Positions 1-6,222 of a stretch of DNA of 24,706 nucleotides are shown here, in pieces. This DNA comes from an uncultured Collinsella sp. GTDB lineage: Bacteria; Actinomycetota; Coriobacteriia; Coriobacteriales; Coriobacteriaceae. The DNA lies in contig CABVCJ010000029.1 in NCBI GenBank assembly GCA_902496845.1, positions 1 to 24,706 of the forward strand, in the 5' to 3' direction. The translations under genes and the position numbers were made by a program. The notes below the pieces were generated by a model. It was not told where the DNA came from, did no database searches, and saw only the letters and a list, made by a program, of their open reading frames with translations. Position 1 is the stretch's first letter. Each line of letters begins with the position of its first letter.

Positions 1-805
1 CACCGGCCCGGGCAACGCCTTTGTCGCCGCGGCCAAGCAGATCGTCTCGGGCGATGTGGGCATCGATATGGTCGCCGGCCCGTCCGAGGTTTGCGTGCTG
101 GCCGACGCTACGGCCAAGCCCATGGTGGTCGCAGCCGACCTGATGGCTCAGGCCGAGCACGATCCGCTGGCCGCCTGCTATCTGGTGACCTGCGACGAGC
201 AGTTTGCGCGCGAGGTCGAGGCGGGCATCGACATTCTGGTCGCGCAGTCCCCGCGCGCCGAGATCACGCGCGCCTCGCTCGACAAAGAGGGCACGATTGT
301 CGTCGCTGCCGACATGGCTGCCGCCGTCGAGGCCGTGAACACCGTGGCGCCCGAGCACCTGGAGCTGCACTGCAAGGACGCGATGGGGCTGCTCGGCGGC
401 ATTCGCAACGCCGGCGCCATCTTTGTGGGCGCCTGGAGCTCCGAGCCGCTCGGCGATTACGTTGCCGGCCCCAACCACACGCTGCCGACCGGCGGCACGG
501 CCATGTTCTCCAACCCGCTTTCGGTGGAGGAGTTCGTCAAGCGCTCGAGTGTCATTTGCTATACGCCCGAAGGCCTGCTTTCCGACGCTCCCGCCACGCA
601 GCGTCTGGCCGAGGCAGAGGGCCTGTGGGCGCACGCGCTTTCGGCCGCGCTGCGCCGTCGCGTGTTGGAGCAAGGCGAGGACTCTGTGAGTGCTGAGTCG
701 ATGGCGGCAGCCGACCTGACTAAGGTTGCCTGGCCGGGCGATACTACCGCGACGGTTGCCGAGGGCGTGGACCTGGCGGCGGCTGCGACCGGCGAGGAGG
801 CCTAA
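1..805 (+). CDS. hisD: Histidinol dehydrogenase, 3' part (5' end outside window)
   Basis: HisD catalyses the last two steps of histidine synthesis, oxidising L-histidinol to L-histidine with NAD and zinc. The reading frame is open from base 2. The fragment starts in the conserved GPGNAFVAAAK block, followed by GIDMVAGPSEV. Other family signatures are LMAQAEHDP (zinc-ligand Gln/His), APEHLELH (catalytic Glu-His) and GDYVAGPNHTLPTGG (zinc-ligand Asp region). The usual C-terminal zinc histidine is probably the one in EGLWAHALSAALR. About 45 residues rich in Ala and acidic residues follow that block, so the C-terminus looks longer than I expect for the family. The stop codon is one base before the hisC start, so translation is probably coupled. 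hisG/hisZ are not visible and may lie upstream. Confidence 0.96.
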   Translation, partial: TGPGNAFVAAAKQIVSGDVGIDMVAGPSEVCVLADATAKPMVVAADLMAQAEHDPLAACYLVTCDEQFAREVEAGIDILVAQSPRAEITRASLDKEGTIVVAADMAAAVEAVNTVAPEHLELHCKDAMGLLGGIRNAGAIFVGAWSSEPLGDYVAGPNHTLPTGGTAMFSNPLSVEEFVKRSSVICYTPEGLLSDAPATQRLAEAEGLWAHALSAALRRRVLEQGEDSVSAESMAAADLTKVAWPGDTTATVAEGVDLAAAATGEEA

Positions 806-806
806 T

Positions 807-1922
807 ATGGCCGAGCTTTCACCCCGCATGAAGGAGCTCGTCCAGCCCTACTTGGCCGGCATTGAGCCCTATGATCCCAACTTTACGCCCACGCGCATCA
901 ACCTTTCGGCCAACGAGAATACCTATCCCGTTCCGGCTGGCGTGCGCGAGGCAGTTGATGCGGCCTTGGCTGCCGCGCCGCTCAACCGCTATCCCGATCC
1001 CATGTCCAATGACCTGCGCGACGAGCTTGCTGCCTGGCATGGCGTGACGCGCGAGAACATCTGCGTGGGAAACGGCGGCGACGAGCTGCTCTATAACTAC
1101 CTGCTGGCGTTTGGCGGCGCGGGGCGGACCCTGCTCAACTGCCCGCCGTGCTTTAGCGAGTATGCGTTCTTTGCGTCGCTCTGCCAGACCGAGGTGCGCG
1201 ACGTGTGGCGCGACCCCTCGACCTTTGAGCTCGACCAGGACGCCGTGCTTGCGGCGGCGCCGGAGTGCAACTTGGCCATCGTGACCTCGCCCAACAATCC
1301 CACGGGCGATGTGGCGCCGCTCGACTTTGTCGCTGCCCTGTGCGATACGTGCCCCGGCATGGTAATGGTCGACGAGGCCTACGTTGAATTTGCCGACGAT
1401 TCGTTTGGCGCGGCCACCACGGCGCAGGGACTTATCGCCGAGCATCCCAACCTGGTGATTCTGCACACGCTGTCCAAGGCGTTTGGCGCCGCCGGCACGC
1501 GCCTTGGCTATGTGATTGCGGCGCCCGAGGTTATTGACGTGTTCGCGGCGATTCGCCAGATTTACTCGGTTAATGTGCTGAGCCAAGCCGCGGCGCTTGC
1601 CTGCGTGCGCGCGCGCGATGCGTATGCACCCGTGGTGGCGCAAGTCGCATCCGAGCGCGAACGCGAGTTGTGCGCCCTGCGCGCGATGGCTGCCGAGGGC
1701 ATGCCCGTGGAGGCATGGCCGAGCGCGGCGAACTTTGTGCTCGTGCGCACGCCGCATGCCACGCGCGTGCGTGAACGCCTGCGCGACGAGTATTCGATTT
1801 TGGTGCGCGACTTTAGCTACGCGCCGGGGCTCGCGGACTGCCTGCGCATTACCGTGGGCACCCCGCAGGAAAACGATGAGGTGCTGGCGGCGTTTGCCGC
1901 GCTGGTGAAGGAGGAGATGTAG
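807..1922 (+). CDS. hisC: Histidinol-phosphate aminotransferase
   Basis: This is a fold-type I PLP aminotransferase that converts imidazole-acetol phosphate and glutamate to histidinol phosphate. Supporting motifs are LSANENTYP near the N-terminus, the GNGGDELL phosphate-binding region, SPNNPTGD, and VDEAYVEF with the PLP-contacting Asp/Tyr. HTLSKAFGAAGTRLGY contains the Schiff-base lysine at about K224. The length, 371 aa, is normal. The ATG at 807 is chosen over an in-frame ATG at 726. It has GAGGAGG at 794-800 at correct spacing, and the earlier start would add 27 Arg/Pro-rich residues that overlap hisD in another frame. The stop directly abuts the hisB ATG at 1923, which fits tight operon coupling. 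Confidence 0.96.
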   Translation: MAELSPRMKELVQPYLAGIEPYDPNFTPTRINLSANENTYPVPAGVREAVDAALAAAPLNRYPDPMSNDLRDELAAWHGVTRENICVGNGGDELLYNYLLAFGGAGRTLLNCPPCFSEYAFFASLCQTEVRDVWRDPSTFELDQDAVLAAAPECNLAIVTSPNNPTGDVAPLDFVAALCDTCPGMVMVDEAYVEFADDSFGAATTAQGLIAEHPNLVILHTLSKAFGAAGTRLGYVIAAPEVIDVFAAIRQIYSVNVLSQAAALACVRARDAYAPVVAQVASERERELCALRAMAAEGMPVEAWPSAANFVLVRTPHATRVRERLRDEYSILVRDFSYAPGLADCLRITVGTPQENDEVLAAFAALVKEEM

Positions 1923-2510
1923 ATGAGCCGTTATGCCGAGGTGGCCCGCAAGACGGGGGAGACCGACATTGTCGTCAAGCTCGATCTGGACGGGAGCGGC
2001 GTGTGCGATATCTCGACCGGCGTACCGTTTTTCGACCATATGCTCAACGCCTTTGGCCGCCATGGTCTGTTCGATCTGACGGCGCACGCGGTGGGCGACG
2101 TTGAGGTCGACGCGCACCACACCGTCGAGGACACGGGCATTGTGCTGGGCGAGGCGTTTTGCCAGGCGCTGGGCGACAAGGCGGGTATTACGCGCTTTGC
2201 CGACGCGGCGATCGCCATGGACGAGACGCTCGTGATGGCCGCCGTGGATATCTCGGGCCGTGGGCAGGCCTATTGTGAGCTGCCCGTGCCGACCGAGCGC
2301 GTGGGCAGCTTTGATACCGAGCTGGCCGTCGAGTTCTTCTATGCCTTTGCGCGCGATGCCAAGCTCACGCTGCACGTGCGCGAGCTGGCGGGCGGCAACT
2401 CGCACCACATTATCGAGGCCGCCTTTAAGGCCGTGGGCCGCACGATGCGTCACGCCTGCGAGCTCGATCCCCGCGTGCAGGGCATTCCCAGCACGAAGGG
2501 CTCGCTGTAA
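1923..2510 (+). CDS. hisB: Imidazoleglycerol-phosphate dehydratase, monofunctional
   Basis: HisB dehydrates imidazoleglycerol phosphate to imidazole-acetol phosphate. At 195 aa it is the short dehydratase-only form, without the N-terminal HAD phosphatase domain found in E. coli HisB. The manganese-binding histidine motifs are clear: FFDHMLNAFGRHG, then DAHHTVEDTGIVLGEAF, and in the second half GGNSHHIIEAAFKAVGR. The conserved C-terminus GIPSTKGSL is intact. Because it lacks a phosphatase domain, another protein must remove phosphate from histidinol phosphate; the PHP protein at 6223-7134 is the nearest candidate. A palindromic element lies between this gene and hisH. Confidence 0.97.
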   Translation: MSRYAEVARKTGETDIVVKLDLDGSGVCDISTGVPFFDHMLNAFGRHGLFDLTAHAVGDVEVDAHHTVEDTGIVLGEAFCQALGDKAGITRFADAAIAMDETLVMAAVDISGRGQAYCELPVPTERVGSFDTELAVEFFYAFARDAKLTLHVRELAGGNSHHIIEAAFKAVGRTMRHACELDPRVQGIPSTKGSL

Positions 2511-2524
2511 CTGACGGATCGCAC

Positions 2525-2563
2525 AAACCACCACAAAGGGGACAGGCACCTTCGTGGTGGTTT
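2525..2563. repeat. Palindromic element in the hisB-hisH gap
   Basis: There are two 15-base arms, 2525-2539 and 2549-2563, complementary except at one position and separated by a 9-base loop (GGACAGGCA). The left arm reads AAACCACCACAAAGG. No U-tract follows, so it is not a standard intrinsic terminator. It sits inside a transcribed operon, so it would appear as a stable hairpin in the mRNA between hisB and hisH. From memory, very similar GGGGACAGGCACC palindromes recur in Collinsella genomes; that is not tested here. Confidence 0.8.
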
Positions 2564-2588
2564 TGGATGATGGGAAGAGGAGGGTCGC

Positions 2589-3290
2589 GTGGGCGAACCG
2601 AAGATCGTGGTGGTCGACTACCACAAGGGCAACTTGTCGAGCGTCGTGCGCGGGCTTGCGCGCGCCGGTGCCGCCGCCTGCACGTCGGACGATCCGGAGC
2701 AGATCCGCAACGCCGACGGCCTGGTCATCCCGGGCGTGGGCGCGTTTTATGACGCGATCGCCTTTATGCGCCAGAGCGGCGAGGCGGACGCGGTGCTCGA
2801 CGCCGTTGCCGCCGGAACTCCGCTGCTCGGCATCTGCTTGGGCCTTCAGCTGTTTTTTGAGCGCGGCGACGAGGGTGTGCCGGCGGACGAGGGTGCGGAC
2901 GCGGACGACGATGCCTCCGAGCAGGTCGGCGGCCCCTGGGTCGATGGCCTGGGCATTATGCGCGGTTCGTGCACGCGCTTGGAGTCGAGCCGCCTGAAGG
3001 TACCGCACGTGGGCTGGGACCAGGTGCACATGACGCCCGCCGATGCGGCCGACCCGCTGCTCGCCGGTTTTGCCGAGGGTGCCAACATGTATTTCACCCA
3101 CAGCTATGCGGTGGCCGACGATGCCGATGCCGCCGATGTGCTGGCGCGCACGCACTATACGCGGAGTTTCCCGTGCATCGTGCGTCACGGCAACGTGTGG
3201 GGCTGCCAGTTCCATCCCGAGAAATCCTCCGCGCTGGGTCAGCGCATCCTTAAGAACTTCGTCAACATCGTCGAGGAGGGCGGCCGATGA
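2589..3290 (+). CDS. hisH: Imidazole glycerol phosphate synthase, glutaminase subunit
   Basis: HisH is a class I glutamine amidotransferase that supplies ammonia to HisF, making imidazoleglycerol phosphate and AICAR from PRFAR. The nucleophile elbow LGICLGLQLFF places Cys at C83, and WGCQFHPEKS supplies the His/Glu of the triad (about H209 and E211). The start is a GTG at 2589, chosen because GAGGAGG at 2577-2583 sits five bases upstream and the protein begins directly with KIVVVDYHKGNLSSV. At 233 aa it is longer than the usual 195-215. The excess is an acidic low-complexity insertion at about residues 93-112 (ADEGADADDDASE). Its stop overlaps the hisA start as ATGA. Confidence 0.95.
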   Translation: MGEPKIVVVDYHKGNLSSVVRGLARAGAAACTSDDPEQIRNADGLVIPGVGAFYDAIAFMRQSGEADAVLDAVAAGTPLLGICLGLQLFFERGDEGVPADEGADADDDASEQVGGPWVDGLGIMRGSCTRLESSRLKVPHVGWDQVHMTPADAADPLLAGFAEGANMYFTHSYAVADDADAADVLARTHYTRSFPCIVRHGNVWGCQFHPEKSSALGQRILKNFVNIVEEGGR

Positions 3291-4030
3291 CCCTGTTTCC
3301 CGCAATCGATCTGATCGGCGGCAAGGTCGTGCGCCTGGAGCGTGGTGACCGCAGCCGCTGCAAGGTATATTCCGACGATCCCGTGGCCGTCGCCCGCTCG
3401 TTTGCCGAGCAGGGCGCGAGCTGGGTGCACGTCGTAGACCTGTCCTCTGCCTTTGGCGAGGACGAGGGCGCATGCGCTGCCAACTCGGCAGCGATCAAGG
3501 CCATCTGCGGCGTCGACGGTCTGTCCGTAGACGTGGGCGGCGGTGTCCGCTCGCTCGCGCGCATCGACGAGCTGGCCGGCTATGGTGCTCGCCGCATCGC
3601 GTTGGGCACCGTGCTGGTGACCGAGCCGGGTTTTGCCGAGGTGGCGGCCCAAGGCTTTGGCGAGTTGCTGGTGGCAGACATCGCCGCGCGCGACGGCCAG
3701 GTCAAGGTGAATGGCTGGCGCGACGGCGCGGGCGTGGCGCTCGACGATGCCGTGGCGCAGCTCACCGAGCTGGGCTTTAAGCACCTGGTCTATACCGATA
3801 TCGCGCGCGACGGCATGCAGACGGGCATCGATGTGGCGGTGTATCGCCATGTGGCCGAGGTCGCGGGGTTTCCCGTCGTGGCTTCGGGTGGCATCTCGAC
3901 ACTCGACGACATCCGCGCGCTGGCCGCGGTGGGTGGGGGCGCGATTGAAGGCGCCATTACCGGTCGCGCACTCTACGAGGGCAACTTTACGTTGGCCCAG
4001 GCGCTCGCCGCCGCCCGAGGGGAGGAATAG
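3287..4030 (+). CDS. hisA: ProFAR isomerase (phosphoribosylformimino-AICAR-P isomerase)
   Basis: HisA is a TIM-barrel isomerase converting ProFAR to PRFAR. The catalytic aspartates are visible: D8 in FPAIDLIGGKVVRL on strand 1, and about D131 in LLVADIAARDG on strand 5. Phosphate-binding loops are VDVGGGVRS and VVASGGIST, with VYTDIARDGMQTG on strand 6. The length, 247 aa, is normal. The ATG overlaps the hisH stop (ATGA). In some actinobacteria the orthologue PriA also does the TrpF reaction. The GWRDGAG loop here looks more like ordinary HisA, but dual activity cannot be excluded by eye. Confidence 0.96.
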   Translation: MTLFPAIDLIGGKVVRLERGDRSRCKVYSDDPVAVARSFAEQGASWVHVVDLSSAFGEDEGACAANSAAIKAICGVDGLSVDVGGGVRSLARIDELAGYGARRIALGTVLVTEPGFAEVAAQGFGELLVADIAARDGQVKVNGWRDGAGVALDDAVAQLTELGFKHLVYTDIARDGMQTGIDVAVYRHVAEVAGFPVVASGGISTLDDIRALAAVGGGAIEGAITGRALYEGNFTLAQALAAARGEE

Positions 4031-4033
4031 CCC

Positions 4034-4816
4034 ATGCTTACCAAGCGCGTGATTCCCTGCTTGGACGTCAAGGACGGCCGCGTGGTCAAGGGCGTCAACT
4101 TTGTGAGCTTGCGCGATGCGGGCGATCCGGTGGAGCTGGCGCGCGCCTACGACCGTGAGGGTGCGGACGAGGTTGTTTTCCTGGACATTACCGCCACGAG
4201 TGACAACCGCGCGACGACTATCGAGATGGCGGCGCATGCGGCCGAGGAGCTGGCCATTCCCTACACCGTAGGCGGCGGCTTTCGCGATCTTGCGGGCATG
4301 CGCACCATGGTTGCAGCCGGTGCCGACAAGGTGTCGCTCAACTCTGCCGCCGTGCGCGACCCGTCGCTGATTAGCCAGGCTGCCGCGGCGTTTGGCAGCC
4401 AGGCCGTGGTCGTGGCGATCGATGCCAAGCGCGTGGGGCTGCCCGGGGAGCCGGGCGCCGATAAGTGGGAGGTCTTTACCGCAGGAGGTCGCAACGCCAC
4501 GGGTATCGACGCGGTGGCGTGGGCCGAGGAGGCGGCTCGTCGTGGCGCCGGCGAGATCATGCTCACCAGCATGGATCGCGACGGCGCCAAGGCCGGCTTT
4601 GATTTGGCGCTCACCCGTGCCGTGGCGCGCGCGGTGCCGATTCCCGTCATCGCGAGCGGCGGCGTGGGCACGCTCGAGCATTTTGCCGAGGGCGTGATCG
4701 AGGGCGAAGCCGACGCCGTGCTGGCGGCCAGTGTCTTTCACTTTGGAACCTTCAGCATTCGCGAAGTCAAAGAGTATATGGCCTCACAGGGCATCCCTGT
4801 GAGATTGGACTTCTAA
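4034..4816 (+). CDS. hisF: Imidazole glycerol phosphate synthase, cyclase subunit
   Basis: HisF is the TIM-barrel cyclase partner of HisH, closing the imidazole ring at the C-terminal face of the barrel using ammonia from HisH. Signature motifs are RVIPCLDVKDGRVVKGVNF with D11, VVVAIDAKR with D130, TVGGGFRD, LTSMDRDGAKAGFD and VIASGGVGT. The length of 260 aa matches the family. The start is three bases after the hisA stop, with GGGGAGGAA at 4019-4027 as ribosome-binding site. A 94-base hairpin element begins ten bases after its stop. Confidence 0.97.
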   Translation: MLTKRVIPCLDVKDGRVVKGVNFVSLRDAGDPVELARAYDREGADEVVFLDITATSDNRATTIEMAAHAAEELAIPYTVGGGFRDLAGMRTMVAAGADKVSLNSAAVRDPSLISQAAAAFGSQAVVVAIDAKRVGLPGEPGADKWEVFTAGGRNATGIDAVAWAEEAARRGAGEIMLTSMDRDGAKAGFDLALTRAVARAVPIPVIASGGVGTLEHFAEGVIEGEADAVLAASVFHFGTFSIREVKEYMASQGIPVRLDF

Positions 4817-4825
4817 TGCTGCGGC

Positions 4826-4919
4826 TTGTCCAGGTACCGCATCTTGCCGCTTAAACCGTCGCTCGCGTACCAAAGTACGCGTCGCTCCTCTTTCGCGGCA
4901 ACCTGCGGCACCTGGACAA
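4826..4919. repeat. Long imperfect hairpin element between hisF and hisI
   Basis: The outer arms are 4826-4841 (TTGTCCAGGTACCGCA) and 4904-4919, 16 bases with one mismatch. Inside a 2x2 internal loop, TTGCCGC at 4844-4850 pairs with GCGGCAA at 4895-4901. The tip is CGCGTAC-CAAA-GTACGCG at 4864-4881. It fills most of the 141-base gap and is oriented within the operon transcript. There is no U-tract and no leader peptide with histidine codons, so I do not call it an attenuator. It looks like an inserted palindromic repeat. Confidence 0.82.
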
Positions 4920-4957
4920 CCCTCGCCGACCGGCGATGTTTAAATTGGGGAATTGAA

Positions 4958-5299
4958 ATGAGAGAAATTACTACTCCAGCGGATCTTAAATACGACGCCC
5001 GCGGGCTGATTCCCTGTGTGGTTCAGCAGTATGACACTGGCGAGGTGCTTATGGTTGCTTGGATGAACGAGGAATCGGTGGGGCTGACGCTCAAGACCGG
5101 GACCACGTGGTTTTGGAGCCGCAGCCGCCAGGAGCTCTGGAACAAGGGCGCGACGAGCGGCAACATGCAGGAGGTCAAGGAACTCTGGGCCGACTGCGAT
5201 AGCGATACGCTGCTGGTCAAGGTCGACTCGCCGGGTCCTGCCTGCCATACCGGCAACCGTACCTGCTTCTTTAAGCGCGTGGAAGGGGGAGTGCGATGA
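4958..5299 (+). CDS. hisI: Phosphoribosyl-AMP cyclohydrolase
   Basis: HisI opens the adenine ring of phosphoribosyl-AMP, the third step of the pathway. Family motifs are VLMVAWMNEES, TTWFWSRSRQELWNKGATSGN, the zinc/metal segment DCDSDTLL and the cysteine motif GPACHTGNRTCFF. The protein is 113 aa, a cyclohydrolase without the fused HisE domain seen in many bacteria. The frame is open upstream to 4826, but those 44 residues are encoded by the hairpin element and lack conservation, so I use the ATG at 4958. TTGGGG at 4945-4950 is a modest ribosome-binding site. The stop overlaps the next ATG as ATGA. Confidence 0.95.
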   Translation: MREITTPADLKYDARGLIPCVVQQYDTGEVLMVAWMNEESVGLTLKTGTTWFWSRSRQELWNKGATSGNMQEVKELWADCDSDTLLVKVDSPGPACHTGNRTCFFKRVEGGVR

Positions 5300-5523
5300 A
5301 AGTCGTGACGCCGTTCGAGGTCGCCGACTGCAACACCGAGCTCCTCCGCGCGGGCGTGCCATGCCGCGTGCACCTGACTGATGCCTGCGGGGCGCAGTCG
5401 CTTTGGCTCGAGGCCGAGAAGGAAAGGCTCGGTGAGGCCCATGCCGTCATCGTCGAGTTCTTTGAGAAAAAGGGCGCAAAGCCTCGGTTCGATGAGACCG
5501 GTACCTACTTTACGCTGAAGTAA
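5296..5523 (+). CDS. Small 75-aa protein in the his operon, possibly RDAC-like
   Basis: This ORF overlaps the hisI stop (ATGA at 5296-5299), with GGAAGGGGGAG just upstream, and ends 15 bases before hisE. It is almost certainly translated with its neighbours. The product has the segment CRVHLTDACGAQSLWLE followed by a short helix and a C-terminal FDETGTYFTLK. The T-D-A-C-G pattern recalls small proteins that databases call the RDAC family, but that is memory and not verified. No membrane segment or signal peptide is present. Two cysteines (CNTE near residue 13 and PCRV near 23) plus the DAC cysteine could matter. No function is assigned. Its place between hisI and hisE suggests a link to the early PR-ATP/PR-AMP steps. 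Confidence 0.8.
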   Translation: MKVVTPFEVADCNTELLRAGVPCRVHLTDACGAQSLWLEAEKERLGEAHAVIVEFFEKKGAKPRFDETGTYFTLK

Positions 5524-5538
5524 CGAGAGGAAATAACC

Positions 5539-5856
5539 ATGGGAGTCAGAACAGCTAACGTGCAGCCGGGAAATATCGGCGAGACGCTGACGGGGCTGGC
5601 CGAGGTGATTCACGGTCGTCGCGATGCGTCGCCACAGGAGAGCTACACCGCTCGTCTGCTGACCGACGTCGAGGATGAGCTGCTCAAGAAGCTTGCCGAG
5701 GAGGCGAGCGAGGTCATCATGGCCTGCAAGGATAACGACCACGATCACATTCGCTACGAGGCCGGCGACCTGGTCTACCACCTGCTCGTGACGCTCGAGC
5801 GCTACGGCATTACCCTCGACGAGCTGGCCGGCGAACTCAACGCCCGCCGCCACTAG
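5539..5856 (+). CDS. hisE: Phosphoribosyl-ATP pyrophosphatase
   Basis: HisE is an all-alpha MazG-like NTP pyrophosphohydrolase that hydrolyses PR-ATP to PR-AMP, the second pathway step. The magnesium-binding helices are clear: KKLAEEASEVIMACKD and IRYEAGDLVYHLLVTLERYG, giving the EExxE...ExxD pattern. The 105 aa match stand-alone HisE. A ribosome-binding site GAGAGGAA lies before the ATG. It is the last gene of the plus-strand his operon. A stack of repeat elements follows immediately, the first overlapping the stop codon. Confidence 0.95.
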   Translation: MGVRTANVQPGNIGETLTGLAEVIHGRRDASPQESYTARLLTDVEDELLKKLAEEASEVIMACKDNDHDHIRYEAGDLVYHLLVTLERYGITLDELAGELNARRH

Positions 5857-5901
5857 TCATTGGGGACGTTCTTAAACGACTAGTCGTTTGGGACAGTCTT
5901 T
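5854..5901. repeat. 27-bp-period direct repeat with a perfect 16-bp palindrome
   Basis: Two imperfect copies of a 20-base unit, 5854-5873 (TAGTCATTGGGGACGTTCTT) and 5881-5900, match at 16 of 20 positions with a 27-base period. The junction contains AAACGACTAGTCGTTT (5874-5889), a perfect palindrome. The first copy begins inside the hisE stop codon. The GGGGAC core resembles the hisB-hisH palindrome, suggesting a related repeat family. Confidence 0.7.
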
Positions 5902-5922
5902 GCCGGCGCTGCCAAATAACAT

Positions 5923-6058
5923 GCCCAATTACTACGATGAAACTGGATCTGCTGACCACACGTCGGTTTTGAGCAAATCGTCAACGCTTCTACCTGCGGT
6001 TTTATTTTCCGCATTAAGCCGATGGTCGGAGGTTTGCGGTTCATCGTAGTAAACGGGC
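5923..6058. repeat. 136-bp imperfect palindrome after hisE, possible terminator
   Basis: The perfect 13-base arms TTACTACGATGAA (5929-5941) and TTCATCGTAGTAA (6040-6052) are flanked by GCCC (5923-5926) and GGGC (6055-6058). Inner pairings are GACCA 5954-5958 with 6023-6027, TCGG 5963-5966 with 6019-6022, and a tip TGCGG 5995-5999 with CCGCA 6009-6013. GTTCTTTTT follows at about 6059-6067, so the structure could terminate the his transcript. I see no plausible coding frame inside it. Confidence 0.7.
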
Positions 6059-6141
6059 GTTCTTTTTGGCGGGCGGTGTTGCACGGGCGTCGGTGGTGAG
6101 CGAAACGGCCTGTTTTCCTCCGTCCCCAACGGATCAAATAG

Positions 6142-6210
6142 AAGTTGCGGTGGAATAGTTCTTGTTTGACGGTCTTAGGGCTATAAACAGGAACTATTTC
6201 ACCGCAACTT
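6142..6210. repeat. 26-bp-stem palindrome, copy 1 of a dispersed family
   Basis: The left arm 6142-6167 and right arm 6185-6210 are complementary over 26 bases, with two G-T pairs and a 17-base loop. The outer left arm reads AAGTTGCGGTGGAATAGTTC. The same element, diverged, occurs at 14328-14398. It ends 12 bases before the PHP gene stop codon, so it sits between convergent transcripts and could act as a terminator or mRNA end-protector for either. Confidence 0.85.
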
Positions 6211-6222
6211 ATGAAGGGATGG

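Noticed and set aside
819..3473. 884-codon open frame on the minus strand across hisC, hisB and hisH
   Set aside because: Its composition is Arg/His/Ala-rich with no domain motif; it mirrors GC-rich his codons and the plus-strand genes are certain.
3239..4741. 500-codon minus-strand frame across hisA and hisF
   Set aside because: Same shadow effect; no recognisable motifs and no independent ribosome-binding site.
4826..4957. N-terminal extension of hisI by 44 residues
   Set aside because: Encoded by the hairpin element and not homologous to HisI; the ATG at 4958 begins the conserved protein.
4817..4957. His attenuator or T-box between hisF and hisI
   Set aside because: No run of histidine codons, no T-box sequence and no terminator U-tract; better explained as an inserted palindrome.
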